Shown one piece after another: positions 49,632 to 57,909 of a stretch of 64,000 nt of DNA. A model generated the notes under the pieces. That model searched no databases, had not been told where the DNA came from, and saw only the letters and a list, made by a program, of their open reading frames with translations. Origin of the DNA: CAZJVD01 sp964549505 (lineage in GTDB: Bacteria; Bdellovibrionota; UBA1018; CAZJVD01); NCBI GenBank assembly GCA_964549505.1, contig CAZJVD010000004.1:133076-197075 (forward strand), in the 5' to 3' direction. The position numbers and the translations under genes were made by a program. Position 1 is the stretch's first letter. Each line of letters begins with the position of its first letter.

Positions 49632-50585
49632 ATGAAAACAGCGGTCAGCTCCAAGAGCTTCAGCGCCGACCCAGAGCTGGTGGCCGAACTCCGACGCCTT
49701 TACCCAGAAGCCAAATTGAACTCCGATGCGCTCGATCTCAGCGGATCTGAGCTGGTTCGATTTTTCGCCGGCTGCGAAAGCATTATTATAGGGGTCGAAA
49801 AACTCACAGATCCTGTCCTGAATGAACTTCCCGATCTAAAAATTGTCTCCAAATACGGCGTCGGAATCGACAACCTCGATCTCGCATCGCTCGAACGACG
49901 CGGAATTCGTCTCGGCTGGACGCCGGGCGTGAATCGACGTGCGGTTTCGGAACTGGCGTTGGCGCTCATGATCAGCACGCTTCGCAATGTTCCCGAGCTT
50001 TCGTTAGCGCTTCAAAATGGAGAGTGGCTTCGAAGTCCCGGGCGTCAGCTTTCAGAGCGCCGTGTGGGGGTCTTGGGTTGTGGTTGCGTCGGAAAAGATC
50101 TTATTCGTCTTCTTAAGCCGTTTGGATGTGTCGTTTCCTTTTACGATCGTGTCGTCGATTCGGCATTTGTTCGAGAAACGGGTGCTCAGGCCGTGAGTCT
50201 CGAAGAGCTTTTTGAAAAATCCGATATCGTTTCCATTCATTTGCCGCTGACACCTTCGACCAGAAATTTGATCGGAGCATCCCTTCTCAGCCGAATGCCA
50301 AAGGGCGCTGTTCTCGTCAACACAGCTCGTGGCGGTCTGGTGGTCGAGAGCGATGTGGTGCGTGCTCTTGATGAAGGACGATTGAGTCGGGCGGCGTTTG
50401 ATGTTTTTGCCGAAGAGCCTGCGACCAAGAACATGCTTGCGCAGCACCCGCGCTGTCTTTCAGTTCCGCACATCGGGGGTTCTTCCCAAGAAGCGATTTT
50501 GGCAATGGGGCGCGCAGCTATTCGTGGGTTGTCCGACCACCATCCTATCTCGTATTTTCGCGAGCAGGGCTTGATCGACGCATGA
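49632..50585 (+). CDS. D-isomer-specific 2-hydroxyacid dehydrogenase (PGDH-like)
   Basis: 317 residues. Substrate-binding N-terminal domain, then the NAD-binding GVLGCGCVGKDLIR (residues about 144-157), the Arg/Glu/His catalytic set in NTARGGLV, FAEEPA and VPHIGG. It resembles the first two domains of phosphoglycerate dehydrogenase, without the C-terminal ACT domain. Which hydroxyacid it reduces is unknown. The following gene starts inside its stop codon (ATGA). Confidence 0.88.
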   Translation: MKTAVSSKSFSADPELVAELRRLYPEAKLNSDALDLSGSELVRFFAGCESIIIGVEKLTDPVLNELPDLKIVSKYGVGIDNLDLASLERRGIRLGWTPGVNRRAVSELALALMISTLRNVPELSLALQNGEWLRSPGRQLSERRVGVLGCGCVGKDLIRLLKPFGCVVSFYDRVVDSAFVRETGAQAVSLEELFEKSDIVSIHLPLTPSTRNLIGASLLSRMPKGAVLVNTARGGLVVESDVVRALDEGRLSRAAFDVFAEEPATKNMLAQHPRCLSVPHIGGSSQEAILAMGRAAIRGLSDHHPISYFREQGLIDA

Positions 50586-51247
50586 AAAACGGGGGGTGGA
50601 TTGTTTTCGCGCTTTTGTTCGCGGCACCGGTTTCCGCCGATGATCCAGAGTTCGACTCCAGCGGGGATGGCTGGATTTTTCCAAGAGATTCCGACGGGCA
50701 GGAAAGCGACGGAGCTGCGGTTCGGCCAAAGGAGCGACGTGAGTTCGTTTTTGCGGAGTGGATCGATCGCACACTTGATGCGTGGATGGACGCGAATTCG
50801 TATGGCGAATCGGTCTCGTTGCACCTTCGCATGCGCTGGGAGCTCACTTTCAAGGGAAAGCATAACGACGATGCTCGCGAGAACTACCTGCGTGGAATCA
50901 CGGCTATTGCGCGCATTTTTCTTTTGGCCGATCGTCTTGAGGAACAGAGGGGGCGCCATCACCAACCGATGCTTCGTTTTTTAAGGAGTCTCGGCTGGGT
51001 TGCGAGAACGCCTCGTGAGCGCCGGATGACGTTGCTCTTGGTATGGGACCTTCAGTTCATAGCGCGTGTCAAAAACCAGTCAGACGCGTTGCGGGATTTG
51101 AAATTGGTTGAGGATCGTATTCGCCAATACTCTTTACGCGATCCTCCAGTGTGGCTTTTTGGCTTTCGACCCTTCAGCGCCTGTGGAGCTCTGCTTCAAG
51201 AAGTGGACATGCGAAAGTATTTAAGGCCGAGCCGCATCGGCGAGTAA
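50582..51247 (+). CDS. Exported protein of unknown function
   Basis: 221 residues; ATG overlaps the dehydrogenase stop. Signal peptide MKNGGWIVFALLFAAPVSA before DDPEF. The mature part is acidic at first (SSGDGWIFPRDSDGQ) and then basic and helical, with a single Cys pair near the end. No family recognised. Its link to the dehydrogenase is translational coupling only. It lies directly before the bufferin-like operon but with a separate promoter between. Confidence 0.65.
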   Translation: MKNGGWIVFALLFAAPVSADDPEFDSSGDGWIFPRDSDGQESDGAAVRPKERREFVFAEWIDRTLDAWMDANSYGESVSLHLRMRWELTFKGKHNDDARENYLRGITAIARIFLLADRLEEQRGRHHQPMLRFLRSLGWVARTPRERRMTLLLVWDLQFIARVKNQSDALRDLKLVEDRIRQYSLRDPPVWLFGFRPFSACGALLQEVDMRKYLRPSRIGE

Positions 51248-51299
51248 CACTTCGACGTCGCGTCATGGTTAAGAATCATTTTGTGTACCGGCTTCGATA

Positions 51300-51328
51300 T
51301 TGGCGTTTTTTCAGAATGCCTTTACATT
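51300..51328 (+). promoter_or_regulatory. Candidate promoter of the bufferin-like operon
   Basis: TTGGCG (51300-51305), 17-base spacer, TACATT (51323-51328), 45 bases before the ATG of the peptide gene. Copper- or sigma-factor-dependent control cannot be read from it. Confidence 0.4.
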
Positions 51329-51373
51329 TATGAGACAGCATCAACTGGAAGTTCAACCTTGAAAGGGAAAACA

Positions 51374-51601
51374 ATGAAGAAGGAAATGTCGAAACTTTTG
51401 ACTGCAGCAGCAGTCGCAGGATTGGTCGCTGGTGGCACGCTCACGGTGAGCAAAGCTTTCGCTGGTGATAAGCACGGCGCAAAGGATAAGAAAGGCCATC
51501 ATGATTGCAAGGGTCACAAGAAGACCGAAGCCGGCGCTGAAAATGCGTGTGATGGTCCAAACGGTTGCGATGGATCGCATAAAAAAGACAAACACGAGTA
51601 A
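51374..51601 (+). CDS. Bufferin-like (MNIO-associated) precursor peptide
   Basis: 75 residues; AAAGGGAAAAC precedes the ATG. Residues 1-30 form a Sec signal peptide (KLLTAAAVAGLVAGG then KAFA, cleavage before GDKHG). The 45-residue mature part is rich in Lys, His, Gly and Asp, with Cys45 (HHDCKG), Cys59 (NACDG) and Cys65 (NGCDG). Position before a DUF692 oxidase and a DUF2063 partner identifies it as the substrate peptide of a bufferin-type RiPP pathway. In known bufferins Cys residues are converted to thiooxazole-like rings that bind copper in the periplasm. The sequence differs from the usual DUF2282 pattern, so family membership is inferred from context. Confidence 0.75.
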   Translation: MKKEMSKLLTAAAVAGLVAGGTLTVSKAFAGDKHGAKDKKGHHDCKGHKKTEAGAENACDGPNGCDGSHKKDKHE

Positions 51602-51628
51602 GCGTCAGTAAAGTTCCGGGAAGTTCTG

Positions 51629-51657
51629 GGGGCGGCTTTCGGGCCGTCCCCTTTTTT
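51629..51657 (+). terminator. Terminator-like hairpin between peptide and oxidase genes
   Basis: GGGGCGGC (51629-51636), loop TTTCGG, GCCGTCCCC (51643-51651, one bulge), then six T. The ATG of the DUF692 gene follows at 51658 with no space for a ribosome binding site. It likely limits read-through so that peptide exceeds enzyme. Confidence 0.75.
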
Positions 51658-52542
51658 ATGTCAGAAGTACTTTTAGAGTATCGAAATTTTGGGAACTTGG
51701 GTTTTGGTCTGGGAGCACGTCGATGCTACTACGATCAGCTCATTCAAAACGGGCAGGACGGGCAAACCGCGTCTGGTGCAGACGTTCAGTTTGTCGAAGC
51801 CCTCACCGAAAACTACTTAGGTCTTCCTGGCCTGGGGCTCGGAAAGCCCTTCGAAAATCTCAAACGCCTTCGCGAGCGGTTTCCTGTTGTTCTCCATGGT
51901 GTTTCGCTTTCGATTGGCGGAACTGACCCTTTTCCAAAAGATTATCTTGATCGTTGGGCGACGCTCATTGAAGTGATACAGCCCGAGTGGGTGTCGGATC
52001 ACTTCACCTGGGGAAGTGTAGGTGGAAAAAGCGCACATGATCTTCTGCCGCTGCCGTACACACGCGCGATGATCGACCATCTCGTCGAGCGGATTGATTT
52101 TGTCCAAAACTATCTAAAACGGAATCTCGTATTGGAAAACGTCTCGAGTTACGCAGAATTTTCGTCGAACGAGATGCCAGAGTGGGAGTTCATCCGCGAA
52201 GTCACGCGCCGAACTGATTGTCGACTTCTTCTCGATGTGAATAACGTTTTTGTGAGTTCATTCAATCATGGTTTCAAGGCGGAACAGTTTATCGACGCGA
52301 TTCCGTCGGATAGCGTCGTGCAGTACCATATCGCCGGTCACACGGACAAAGGGCATTATTTGATCGACACGCATGACGAACCCATTCGGGACGCAGTTGT
52401 GCGTCTCTTTCAATACACCTGGAAAAAGATCGGTCCACGCGCTGCCATGATCGAACGGGATAATAACTTTCCAGAGTGGACGGTGTTGATGGACGAACTC
52501 CGGATGCTCAAGAACGCCGTTCTGAAGTCGAGGCTGACGTGA
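51658..52542 (+). CDS. bufB: DUF692 multinuclear iron oxidase (BufB/MbnB-like)
   Basis: 294 residues. The family's TIM-barrel metal ligands are visible: LHGVSLSIGG (His80), SDHFTW (Asp114, His115), LENVSSY (Glu160, Asn161), LDVNNVFVSSFNHG, YHIAGH, DTHDEP and IERDNNFPEW. Related enzymes (MbnB, BufB, HvfB) use two or three irons and O2 to turn Cys in precursor peptides into oxazolone-thioamide or thiooxazole groups. It should act on the peptide encoded just upstream, with the DUF2063 protein as partner. The start directly after the terminator T run is unusual; a later start is possible. Confidence 0.92.
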   Translation: MSEVLLEYRNFGNLGFGLGARRCYYDQLIQNGQDGQTASGADVQFVEALTENYLGLPGLGLGKPFENLKRLRERFPVVLHGVSLSIGGTDPFPKDYLDRWATLIEVIQPEWVSDHFTWGSVGGKSAHDLLPLPYTRAMIDHLVERIDFVQNYLKRNLVLENVSSYAEFSSNEMPEWEFIREVTRRTDCRLLLDVNNVFVSSFNHGFKAEQFIDAIPSDSVVQYHIAGHTDKGHYLIDTHDEPIRDAVVRLFQYTWKKIGPRAAMIERDNNFPEWTVLMDELRMLKNAVLKSRLT

Positions 52543-53324
52543 CCGATCGACGTGGTATTCGTGATCTTCAGCGCGCGTTTTTTGCGGATGTCACGGAGAC
52601 CAACCGACGGGATCAGACGCCTTCGACCGCCGTGCGCTCAACCCCCGGCTTTTCCGAAAAGGATCGCATGGGAGTCTATCAGAACGCCTATCGGCTTCGC
52701 ATAAGAGATGCACTTGCGGATGATTTTTCGTTCACACGCGATTTCTTGGGACTCGATACTTTCGACAAACTTGCTTACGCATGTATTGAACAGAACCCTT
52801 CTCAGTTTTGGACGCTCACCCAGTACGGCAGCGTGTTCCCAAAGTTTGTGGAGCAACAAAAAGCAGTCGCCGTGCACGAGTCCGTTCTCGATCTTGTGCG
52901 CCTCGAATGGAGGATGTGCGAAAGCTTTTACGCCACGAGTGCCGTTCGGAGTGCGTCTAAAGCATTCGCTGCTTTGTCGGAAGTACCGCCTGAGCAAATC
53001 CGTCTTTGCATGGACCCGTCGTTGTATGTTTTACGATCGCGTTGGCCGCTCCACGCGATGGTCGATACGAAGACTATTCCAGAGCCATCCGACTCGATGT
53101 TTCTTGTTTATCGCGACGATGTTCTCGACGCGTGCTTTAAGTCGGTCACGTCGGTTCAAGCTCGTCTGGTGGAACTGTTCTGCGATGGCGCGACGCTTGC
53201 CGAGGTTGTTGAATCCCTTACTGAAATAGATCCTGATCTTGATTTTGCCGCACTCTTTCAAGATTCCGTCCAGCAGGGCTGGATTTTAGGCCCGAGTCTT
53301 GAGAGAACTTCGGGTGGTGGCTGA
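52539..53324 (+). CDS. bufC: DUF2063 partner protein (BufC-like)
   Basis: 261 residues from a GTG that overlaps the bufB stop (GTGA). The N-terminal region (LQRAFFADVT, MGVYQNAYRLRIRDALADDF then LDTFDKLAYACIEQNPSQFW) matches DUF2063/BufC, the substrate-recruiting partner of DUF692 oxidases. The C-terminal half has a winged-helix-like part, as in MbnC relatives. It completes a three-gene bufferin-like operon. A longer in-frame start within bufB is rejected because the GTGA overlap is typical. The rmuC gene overlaps its end by eight bases. Confidence 0.9.
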   Translation: MTDRRGIRDLQRAFFADVTETNRRDQTPSTAVRSTPGFSEKDRMGVYQNAYRLRIRDALADDFSFTRDFLGLDTFDKLAYACIEQNPSQFWTLTQYGSVFPKFVEQQKAVAVHESVLDLVRLEWRMCESFYATSAVRSASKAFAALSEVPPEQIRLCMDPSLYVLRSRWPLHAMVDTKTIPEPSDSMFLVYRDDVLDACFKSVTSVQARLVELFCDGATLAEVVESLTEIDPDLDFAALFQDSVQQGWILGPSLERTSGGG

Positions 53325-54630
53325 TCAATCCTATATTTTGATTCTTGGGGTACTTTCGACGACGACACTTGTTCTTTTTTTGAGCGCTTTGATTTGGGCG
53401 TTTCGTTTGAAAAACACAGTCTCGGGTGAACAGCTCCGACGAGCTGAAGCAGAAGTACGACTCGAAGAAGAACGAAAGAAGTCTATCGATCGCGAACGTT
53501 TGTTGAGCGATCTGCAAAACCAAAATTTAAAGCAATTGGGTGACAAGTTCGATGCGCTGGCAAGTCAGGCGTTGCGTGTGAACAACGATCAGTTTCTTAA
53601 ACTCGCATCGGAGTCGTTAGGTCGATTTCAGACCGAAGCGAAAGGTGTCTTCGATAAGAAATCCGAAGCCATCGATATGTCGCTCAAACCGATCTCAGAA
53701 GCGCTTGATCGTTTCGGACAGACGGTCCATCAGATGGAGAAGGCGCGTGCCGGCGCTTACGAAGGACTGATCACGCAAGTGCGTTCGCTTCAGGAGACTG
53801 AAAAGGAATTGCGAATTGAGACGACACGATTGTCCACCAGTCTTCGATCGCCGATCGCACGTGGACGTTGGGGTGAGATTCAGCTCCGACGGGTAGTCGA
53901 ACTTGCCGGGATGCAGGACCATTGTGACTTTTATGAGCAGGCCACCGTCACAGGAGAGGCCGGCACACTACGTCCGGATATGATCATTCGTCTTCCGGGG
54001 AACAAAACGGTCGTTGTTGATGCGAAGGTTCCGCTGTCGGCCTATCTCGATTCGCTTGAGTCCAAAGATGAGACCGCGCGTCTTCAGAAAATCACCGAAC
54101 ACGCGCAGCAGATTCGCAGTCATATTCAGAAGCTCGAAGCTAAAGCCTATTGGGAGCAGTTTGAAAACTCGCCAGACTTCGCGGTGCTGTTTCTGCCAGG
54201 AGAGATTTACTTCAGTGCTGCTGTCGAACGTGATCCGGCGTTGATCGAGGACGGATTGAATCGAAAAATTATTTTGGCTTCGCCGACCACATTGATTGCG
54301 TTGCTGAGAGCGGTGTCCTACGGCTGGCGTCAACAGAGCGTGGAAGAGAATGCGCGGAAGATCAGTGAGCTAGGGCGTGAACTCTATAAACGTATGGGCG
54401 ATATGACGGACCATGTTTCAAAGCTCGGTCGATCGCTTAACCTTTCGGTTGAGAGTTATAATCGGGCCGTTTCAACGCTCGAGACGCGTGTGTTGGTGAG
54501 CGCGCGAAAGATGACGGAACTCGATCCAGGTCTTTCGAAAGATACGTTGCTCGAGATCGCTCCTATCGATCAGGTGACACGAGAGCCGCGTCGCCTGGAG
54601 CCTCCTCCTGATCCCGCGACTCATCCGTAG
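53317..54630 (+). CDS. rmuC: DNA recombination protein RmuC
   Basis: 437 residues from a GTG inside the bufC end. An N-terminal membrane anchor (ILILGVLSTTTLVLFLSALIW) and a coiled coil (residues about 30-180) precede the PD-(D/E)XK nuclease-like RmuC core: RGRWGEIQLRRVVELAGM, LPGNKTVVVDAKVPL, AVLFLPGE and IILASPTTLIALLRA. RmuC limits recombination at short inverted repeats and structured DNA. Whether it is cotranscribed with the bufferin-like genes is open; the overlap suggests so. Confidence 0.93.
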   Translation: MADQSYILILGVLSTTTLVLFLSALIWAFRLKNTVSGEQLRRAEAEVRLEEERKKSIDRERLLSDLQNQNLKQLGDKFDALASQALRVNNDQFLKLASESLGRFQTEAKGVFDKKSEAIDMSLKPISEALDRFGQTVHQMEKARAGAYEGLITQVRSLQETEKELRIETTRLSTSLRSPIARGRWGEIQLRRVVELAGMQDHCDFYEQATVTGEAGTLRPDMIIRLPGNKTVVVDAKVPLSAYLDSLESKDETARLQKITEHAQQIRSHIQKLEAKAYWEQFENSPDFAVLFLPGEIYFSAAVERDPALIEDGLNRKIILASPTTLIALLRAVSYGWRQQSVEENARKISELGRELYKRMGDMTDHVSKLGRSLNLSVESYNRAVSTLETRVLVSARKMTELDPGLSKDTLLEIAPIDQVTREPRRLEPPPDPATHP

Positions 54631-54645
54631 AGAGAGAGAAATCCA

Positions 54646-55497
54646 GTGGGGGTGGGAGGGGTTTTAAGAGCTGTTGTCGGACTTGCTGTTTTTGCGATGA
54701 GTACCGCCACGGACTCCGACGCCGATCCTGTTCGACCGAACTGTTCGTTTCGCCTCACGAAGCCTGTGTTTGCGGATATCGCCGTGCTGTGGCCAGGGCA
54801 GAACCGAATTTCTTATGAGAACGTCGACCGTAAGATCGCGCAACTCGAAGAATGGGGCGAGATCTTGCGCTACAAGAAGAAGGTCGGATGGAAGCTCAAG
54901 TACAATAACGGGCGAGCGGCGTATAGTAAGGATGATGCGATTCCGGTGATCAAGGGACCGCCTTCAGTCGGGTATGTTGTTACGGACGGTCATCATCATG
55001 TGGTGGCAAGCCTCGAAGTCGGTGCGACTCGTATGCCGGTGGTGGTTGAGTATGATCTTTCGAAACTGACCGTCGAAGAGTTCTGGAAACAAATAGAAAC
55101 GCTTCGTGATTCAAAAGGCCAGCCACTTGTGTTCTGGCGTCGTCTGGACGGCACGAGTCCACGGCCAAGGCGAAGTTTCATGCGTCTCGAGGACGACCCC
55201 AATCGCTATTTTGTTTCTGCCGTGGCCCGCAAGGTGTCTCAGAAAACAGGAGAGCCGTCGCGCGGAGCGGACTATCCCGTTTGGATCAAGGTCGGTGATG
55301 GTACGAAGTACTTCGAGTTCATTGCGGGCGATGTGTTGCGAGCTGCCGGACTTGTCTTTGATCCAAAGCGTGAACGCGATCTCGCGTACTTCGATGACTT
55401 TGTCGAAAGGGCGCGCAAGGTCTGGTGCGACCATGGTTTTAAAGAAGTGCGTTCCATCTGCACGCGAACACACTACCGTGACATCAAAGGTCTTTAA
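54646..55497 (+). CDS. Exported ParB-like (ParBc_2) protein
   Basis: 283 residues from a GTG with GAGAGAG upstream. A short hydrophobic N-terminus (VLRAVVGLAVFAMSTA) looks like a signal peptide. The ParB-like nuclease pattern is seen in VGYVVTDGHHHVVASLE, where DGHHH is the family hallmark, and in an early region predicting a beta strand and helix. ParBc_2 members are little studied. An extracytoplasmic location is inferred and remains odd for a ParB-like fold. Follows rmuC by 15 bases. Confidence 0.75.
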   Translation: MGVGGVLRAVVGLAVFAMSTATDSDADPVRPNCSFRLTKPVFADIAVLWPGQNRISYENVDRKIAQLEEWGEILRYKKKVGWKLKYNNGRAAYSKDDAIPVIKGPPSVGYVVTDGHHHVVASLEVGATRMPVVVEYDLSKLTVEEFWKQIETLRDSKGQPLVFWRRLDGTSPRPRRSFMRLEDDPNRYFVSAVARKVSQKTGEPSRGADYPVWIKVGDGTKYFEFIAGDVLRAAGLVFDPKRERDLAYFDDFVERARKVWCDHGFKEVRSICTRTHYRDIKGL

Positions 55498-56510
55498 GCG
55501 CGTTCAAGCGTTTTGTGCGGCAGGCTTTCCGTGCGTCCTGCCGGTGTGACGTGAACATAGTTGAGCTTGCGCTGGAGTTCACGAATCGTCGCTGCTCCGC
55601 CATACGTGCAACCCGATCGCAATCCGCCAATAATATCGGCTAAAATCGCTTCTTCGTCTTCACGGTACGGAACACTGGTCGAAACGCCTTCAGCTGTTTT
55701 CCATTCGGGCAGCGTGCCGATGAAATCTTCGTGTGCTTCGCGACTCGCCATTCCTCGATACTCTTTGAACCGTGTGCCATCCTTTGCGGTCTCGACCTTT
55801 CCCGGCGTAGATCGCGTACCGGCGAGCATTCCACCGAGCATGACGAAATCCGCACCGAATGCGAGTGCTTTAACGATATCCCCTGGCGTTCGGATACCAC
55901 CGTCACAGATAATCGATCGATCGACACGCGCACATTCCATGACCGACGAGAGTGTCGGCACACCAAAACCTGTTTTGATCCGCGTGCTACAGACCGATCC
56001 TCCGCCAATGCCGACTTTGATAATGTCTGCGCCGCAGTTTGCAAGATAGTCGGCGCCAGCGTACGTGGCTACGTTGCCGGCGATCAAGCATGCGTCTTTT
56101 CCAAGCAGTTCACGCAACTGCTTGAGCGTTCGCCCTACATACTTGGCGTGTGCATGCGCTACATCGACGCAGAAGATCTCGGCACCAGCATTTTTTAACG
56201 CTTCGGCGCGCTCGATGTCGCGCTCGGCACACCCGACAGAAACAGCCGTTTTTGTCGCACACTTCTTAAACTCTTCGATATTGCGTTCGATCGACATGAA
56301 TCGATGCAAGATACCGAGGCCACCCTTCGAACCGATGAAGTTCGCCATCGGAGCTTCGGTGATCGTGTCCATATTCGAACTCATAACCGGAAGTTCGACT
56401 CGCAACTTTCCCGATCGATCGGTCATCGAGAGATCGACGTTTCGTCGTGATTCGTAGTGATTGTACGAGGGCACGAGCAAAATATCGTCAAATGTAAACG
56501 CTGGGTTCAT
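55494..56510 (-). CDS. guaC: GMP reductase
   Basis: 338 residues, an IMPDH/GMPR barrel without CBS domains. The active-site loop reads GIGGGSVCSTRIKTGFGVPTL, with catalytic Cys in SVCST as in GMP reductase; IMPDH would have SICTT. FDDILLVPSYNH and GGIRTPGDIVKALAFGADFVMLG are family hallmarks. It reductively deaminates GMP to IMP with NADPH for purine salvage. Its ATG overlaps the stop of ntrX (ATGA). Confidence 0.88.
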   Translation of the reverse strand: MNPAFTFDDILLVPSYNHYESRRNVDLSMTDRSGKLRVELPVMSSNMDTITEAPMANFIGSKGGLGILHRFMSIERNIEEFKKCATKTAVSVGCAERDIERAEALKNAGAEIFCVDVAHAHAKYVGRTLKQLRELLGKDACLIAGNVATYAGADYLANCGADIIKVGIGGGSVCSTRIKTGFGVPTLSSVMECARVDRSIICDGGIRTPGDIVKALAFGADFVMLGGMLAGTRSTPGKVETAKDGTRFKEYRGMASREAHEDFIGTLPEWKTAEGVSTSVPYREDEEAILADIIGGLRSGCTYGGAATIRELQRKLNYVHVTPAGRTESLPHKTLERA

Positions 56511-57889
56511 GGTTCTTTTACCTCAATTCCAAAGGTTTTAATTTTTCGATGCAGGTGAGTGCGTTCGATTCCTAAAGTAGCCGCAGCTTTTGCGACATTG
56601 CCGCCACTGTCTTTGAGGGCGCGAAGAATGAAATCCTTCTCAAAATCACTGCGGGCCTCACGAAGGCGAAGCGAAGGAACGGTACTCTCGCCAGGCTGGT
56701 AATCGGGTGATTCACGTAACAACTGACTCACCATAGTGGCGTCGTAGGGGAGGTCAGCTCCCGCGGTCGAAGGAGCCGCTAAAATCGTCAGACGCTCGAT
56801 CAGGTTTCGAAGCTCCCGAACATTGCCTGGCCATATGTAAGTTTCGAGGACTCGAAGTGCATCGGGACTTAGCCCCCGAGCTGGACGCCCATGAACGGCC
56901 GCGAGTTCAACAAGGAATGTTTCGGCCAGTTCACGAATATCCTCTCTTCGTTCGCGCAAGGGAGGTACAAAAAACGGCACCACATTCAGACGATAGAAAA
57001 GGTCCTCGCGAAAACAGCCTTTCTGAATTTCCTTTCGTAGGTCTTTGTTCGTAGCAGCGACAATGCGGACATCGACGGTGAGCGTCTCGGACCCGCCCAC
57101 ACGTTCAAACTTTTGCTCCTGAAGGATACGAAGCACTTTAGCTTGAGTTTTGAGCGACATATCGCCGATTTCATCGAGAAAGAGCGTTCCTGTGTGGGCG
57201 AGATCGAACCGTCCCCGACGTTTTTGAGTCGCACCTGTGAACGAACCTTTTTCGTGTCCGAAGAGTTCACTCTCGATCAACTCTTCTGGAATTGCAGCGC
57301 AGTTGACCTCGATAAACGGTCGTCGTGATCGATTCGATTGAGCGTGGAGATGATGGGCTATCAGCTCCTTACCAGTTCCATGTTCTCCGGTGATCAAGAC
57401 GGATCCGGTTGTAGGAGCAACTTTCGCAATCAAATCGCGAATCGCTTGAACGGCTGCACTTTGTCCAGCCATCTGCCGGCCCCGTTTGACTTGCTTCTTG
57501 AGTGCGCGGTTCTCACGTGTGAGATCCGAGTTGATAAGACCGTGTTTGAGAACCAGTAAGAGTCGTTCGAGTGCGAGAGGCTTCTCAATAAAATCAAACG
57601 CACCGAGCTTGGTCGCTTTGACAGCTGTTTCGATGTTTCCGTGACCTGACATCATGATGACAAGTTGTTCCGGGCGGCGTGTACGGATTTCCTTGAGAAC
57701 ATCCAGCCCGTCTTGATCGGGCATCCAGATATCCAGCAGAACAGCATCGGGCTCCTCATCTTCAAGCAACGGTAACCCGGCCTTGCTCCCGTTTGCCGTA
57801 AACACGGTAAACCCCTCGTCGGTGAGCACGGCTTTCAGTGTATTGAGAATCGAAATTTCGTCATCGATGACGAGCACGGACTTCGGCAT
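56507..57889 (-). CDS. ntrX: Sigma-54-dependent response regulator NtrX
   Basis: 460 residues. Receiver domain with phospho-acceptor Asp53 (LLDIWMPD) and Lys near the end (KPLALERL). AAA+ domain with Walker A GEHGTGKE, a GSFTGA loop (the sigma-54 contact, usually GAFTGA) and Walker B LFLDEIGDM. A Fis-type HTH at the end (GGNVAKAAATLGIERTHLHRKI). NtrX pairs with the NtrY kinase encoded just downstream on the same strand and links nitrogen or redox signals to sigma-54 promoters. GuaC is translationally coupled to it. Confidence 0.92.
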   Translation of the reverse strand: MPKSVLVIDDEISILNTLKAVLTDEGFTVFTANGSKAGLPLLEDEEPDAVLLDIWMPDQDGLDVLKEIRTRRPEQLVIMMSGHGNIETAVKATKLGAFDFIEKPLALERLLLVLKHGLINSDLTRENRALKKQVKRGRQMAGQSAAVQAIRDLIAKVAPTTGSVLITGEHGTGKELIAHHLHAQSNRSRRPFIEVNCAAIPEELIESELFGHEKGSFTGATQKRRGRFDLAHTGTLFLDEIGDMSLKTQAKVLRILQEQKFERVGGSETLTVDVRIVAATNKDLRKEIQKGCFREDLFYRLNVVPFFVPPLRERREDIRELAETFLVELAAVHGRPARGLSPDALRVLETYIWPGNVRELRNLIERLTILAAPSTAGADLPYDATMVSQLLRESPDYQPGESTVPSLRLREARSDFEKDFILRALKDSGGNVAKAAATLGIERTHLHRKIKTFGIEVKEP

Positions 57890-57909
57890 GGTGGCCTAAA
57901 AGCTATACA

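Noticed and set aside
50237..50965. 242-codon minus-strand frame across the dehydrogenase and exported protein genes
   Set aside because: It crosses a coupled gene boundary and its translation has no recognisable domain; both plus-strand genes are well supported.
51731..51926. Small frame inside bufB on the plus strand
   Set aside because: Out-of-frame shadow of the DUF692 gene, whose metal ligands are clear.
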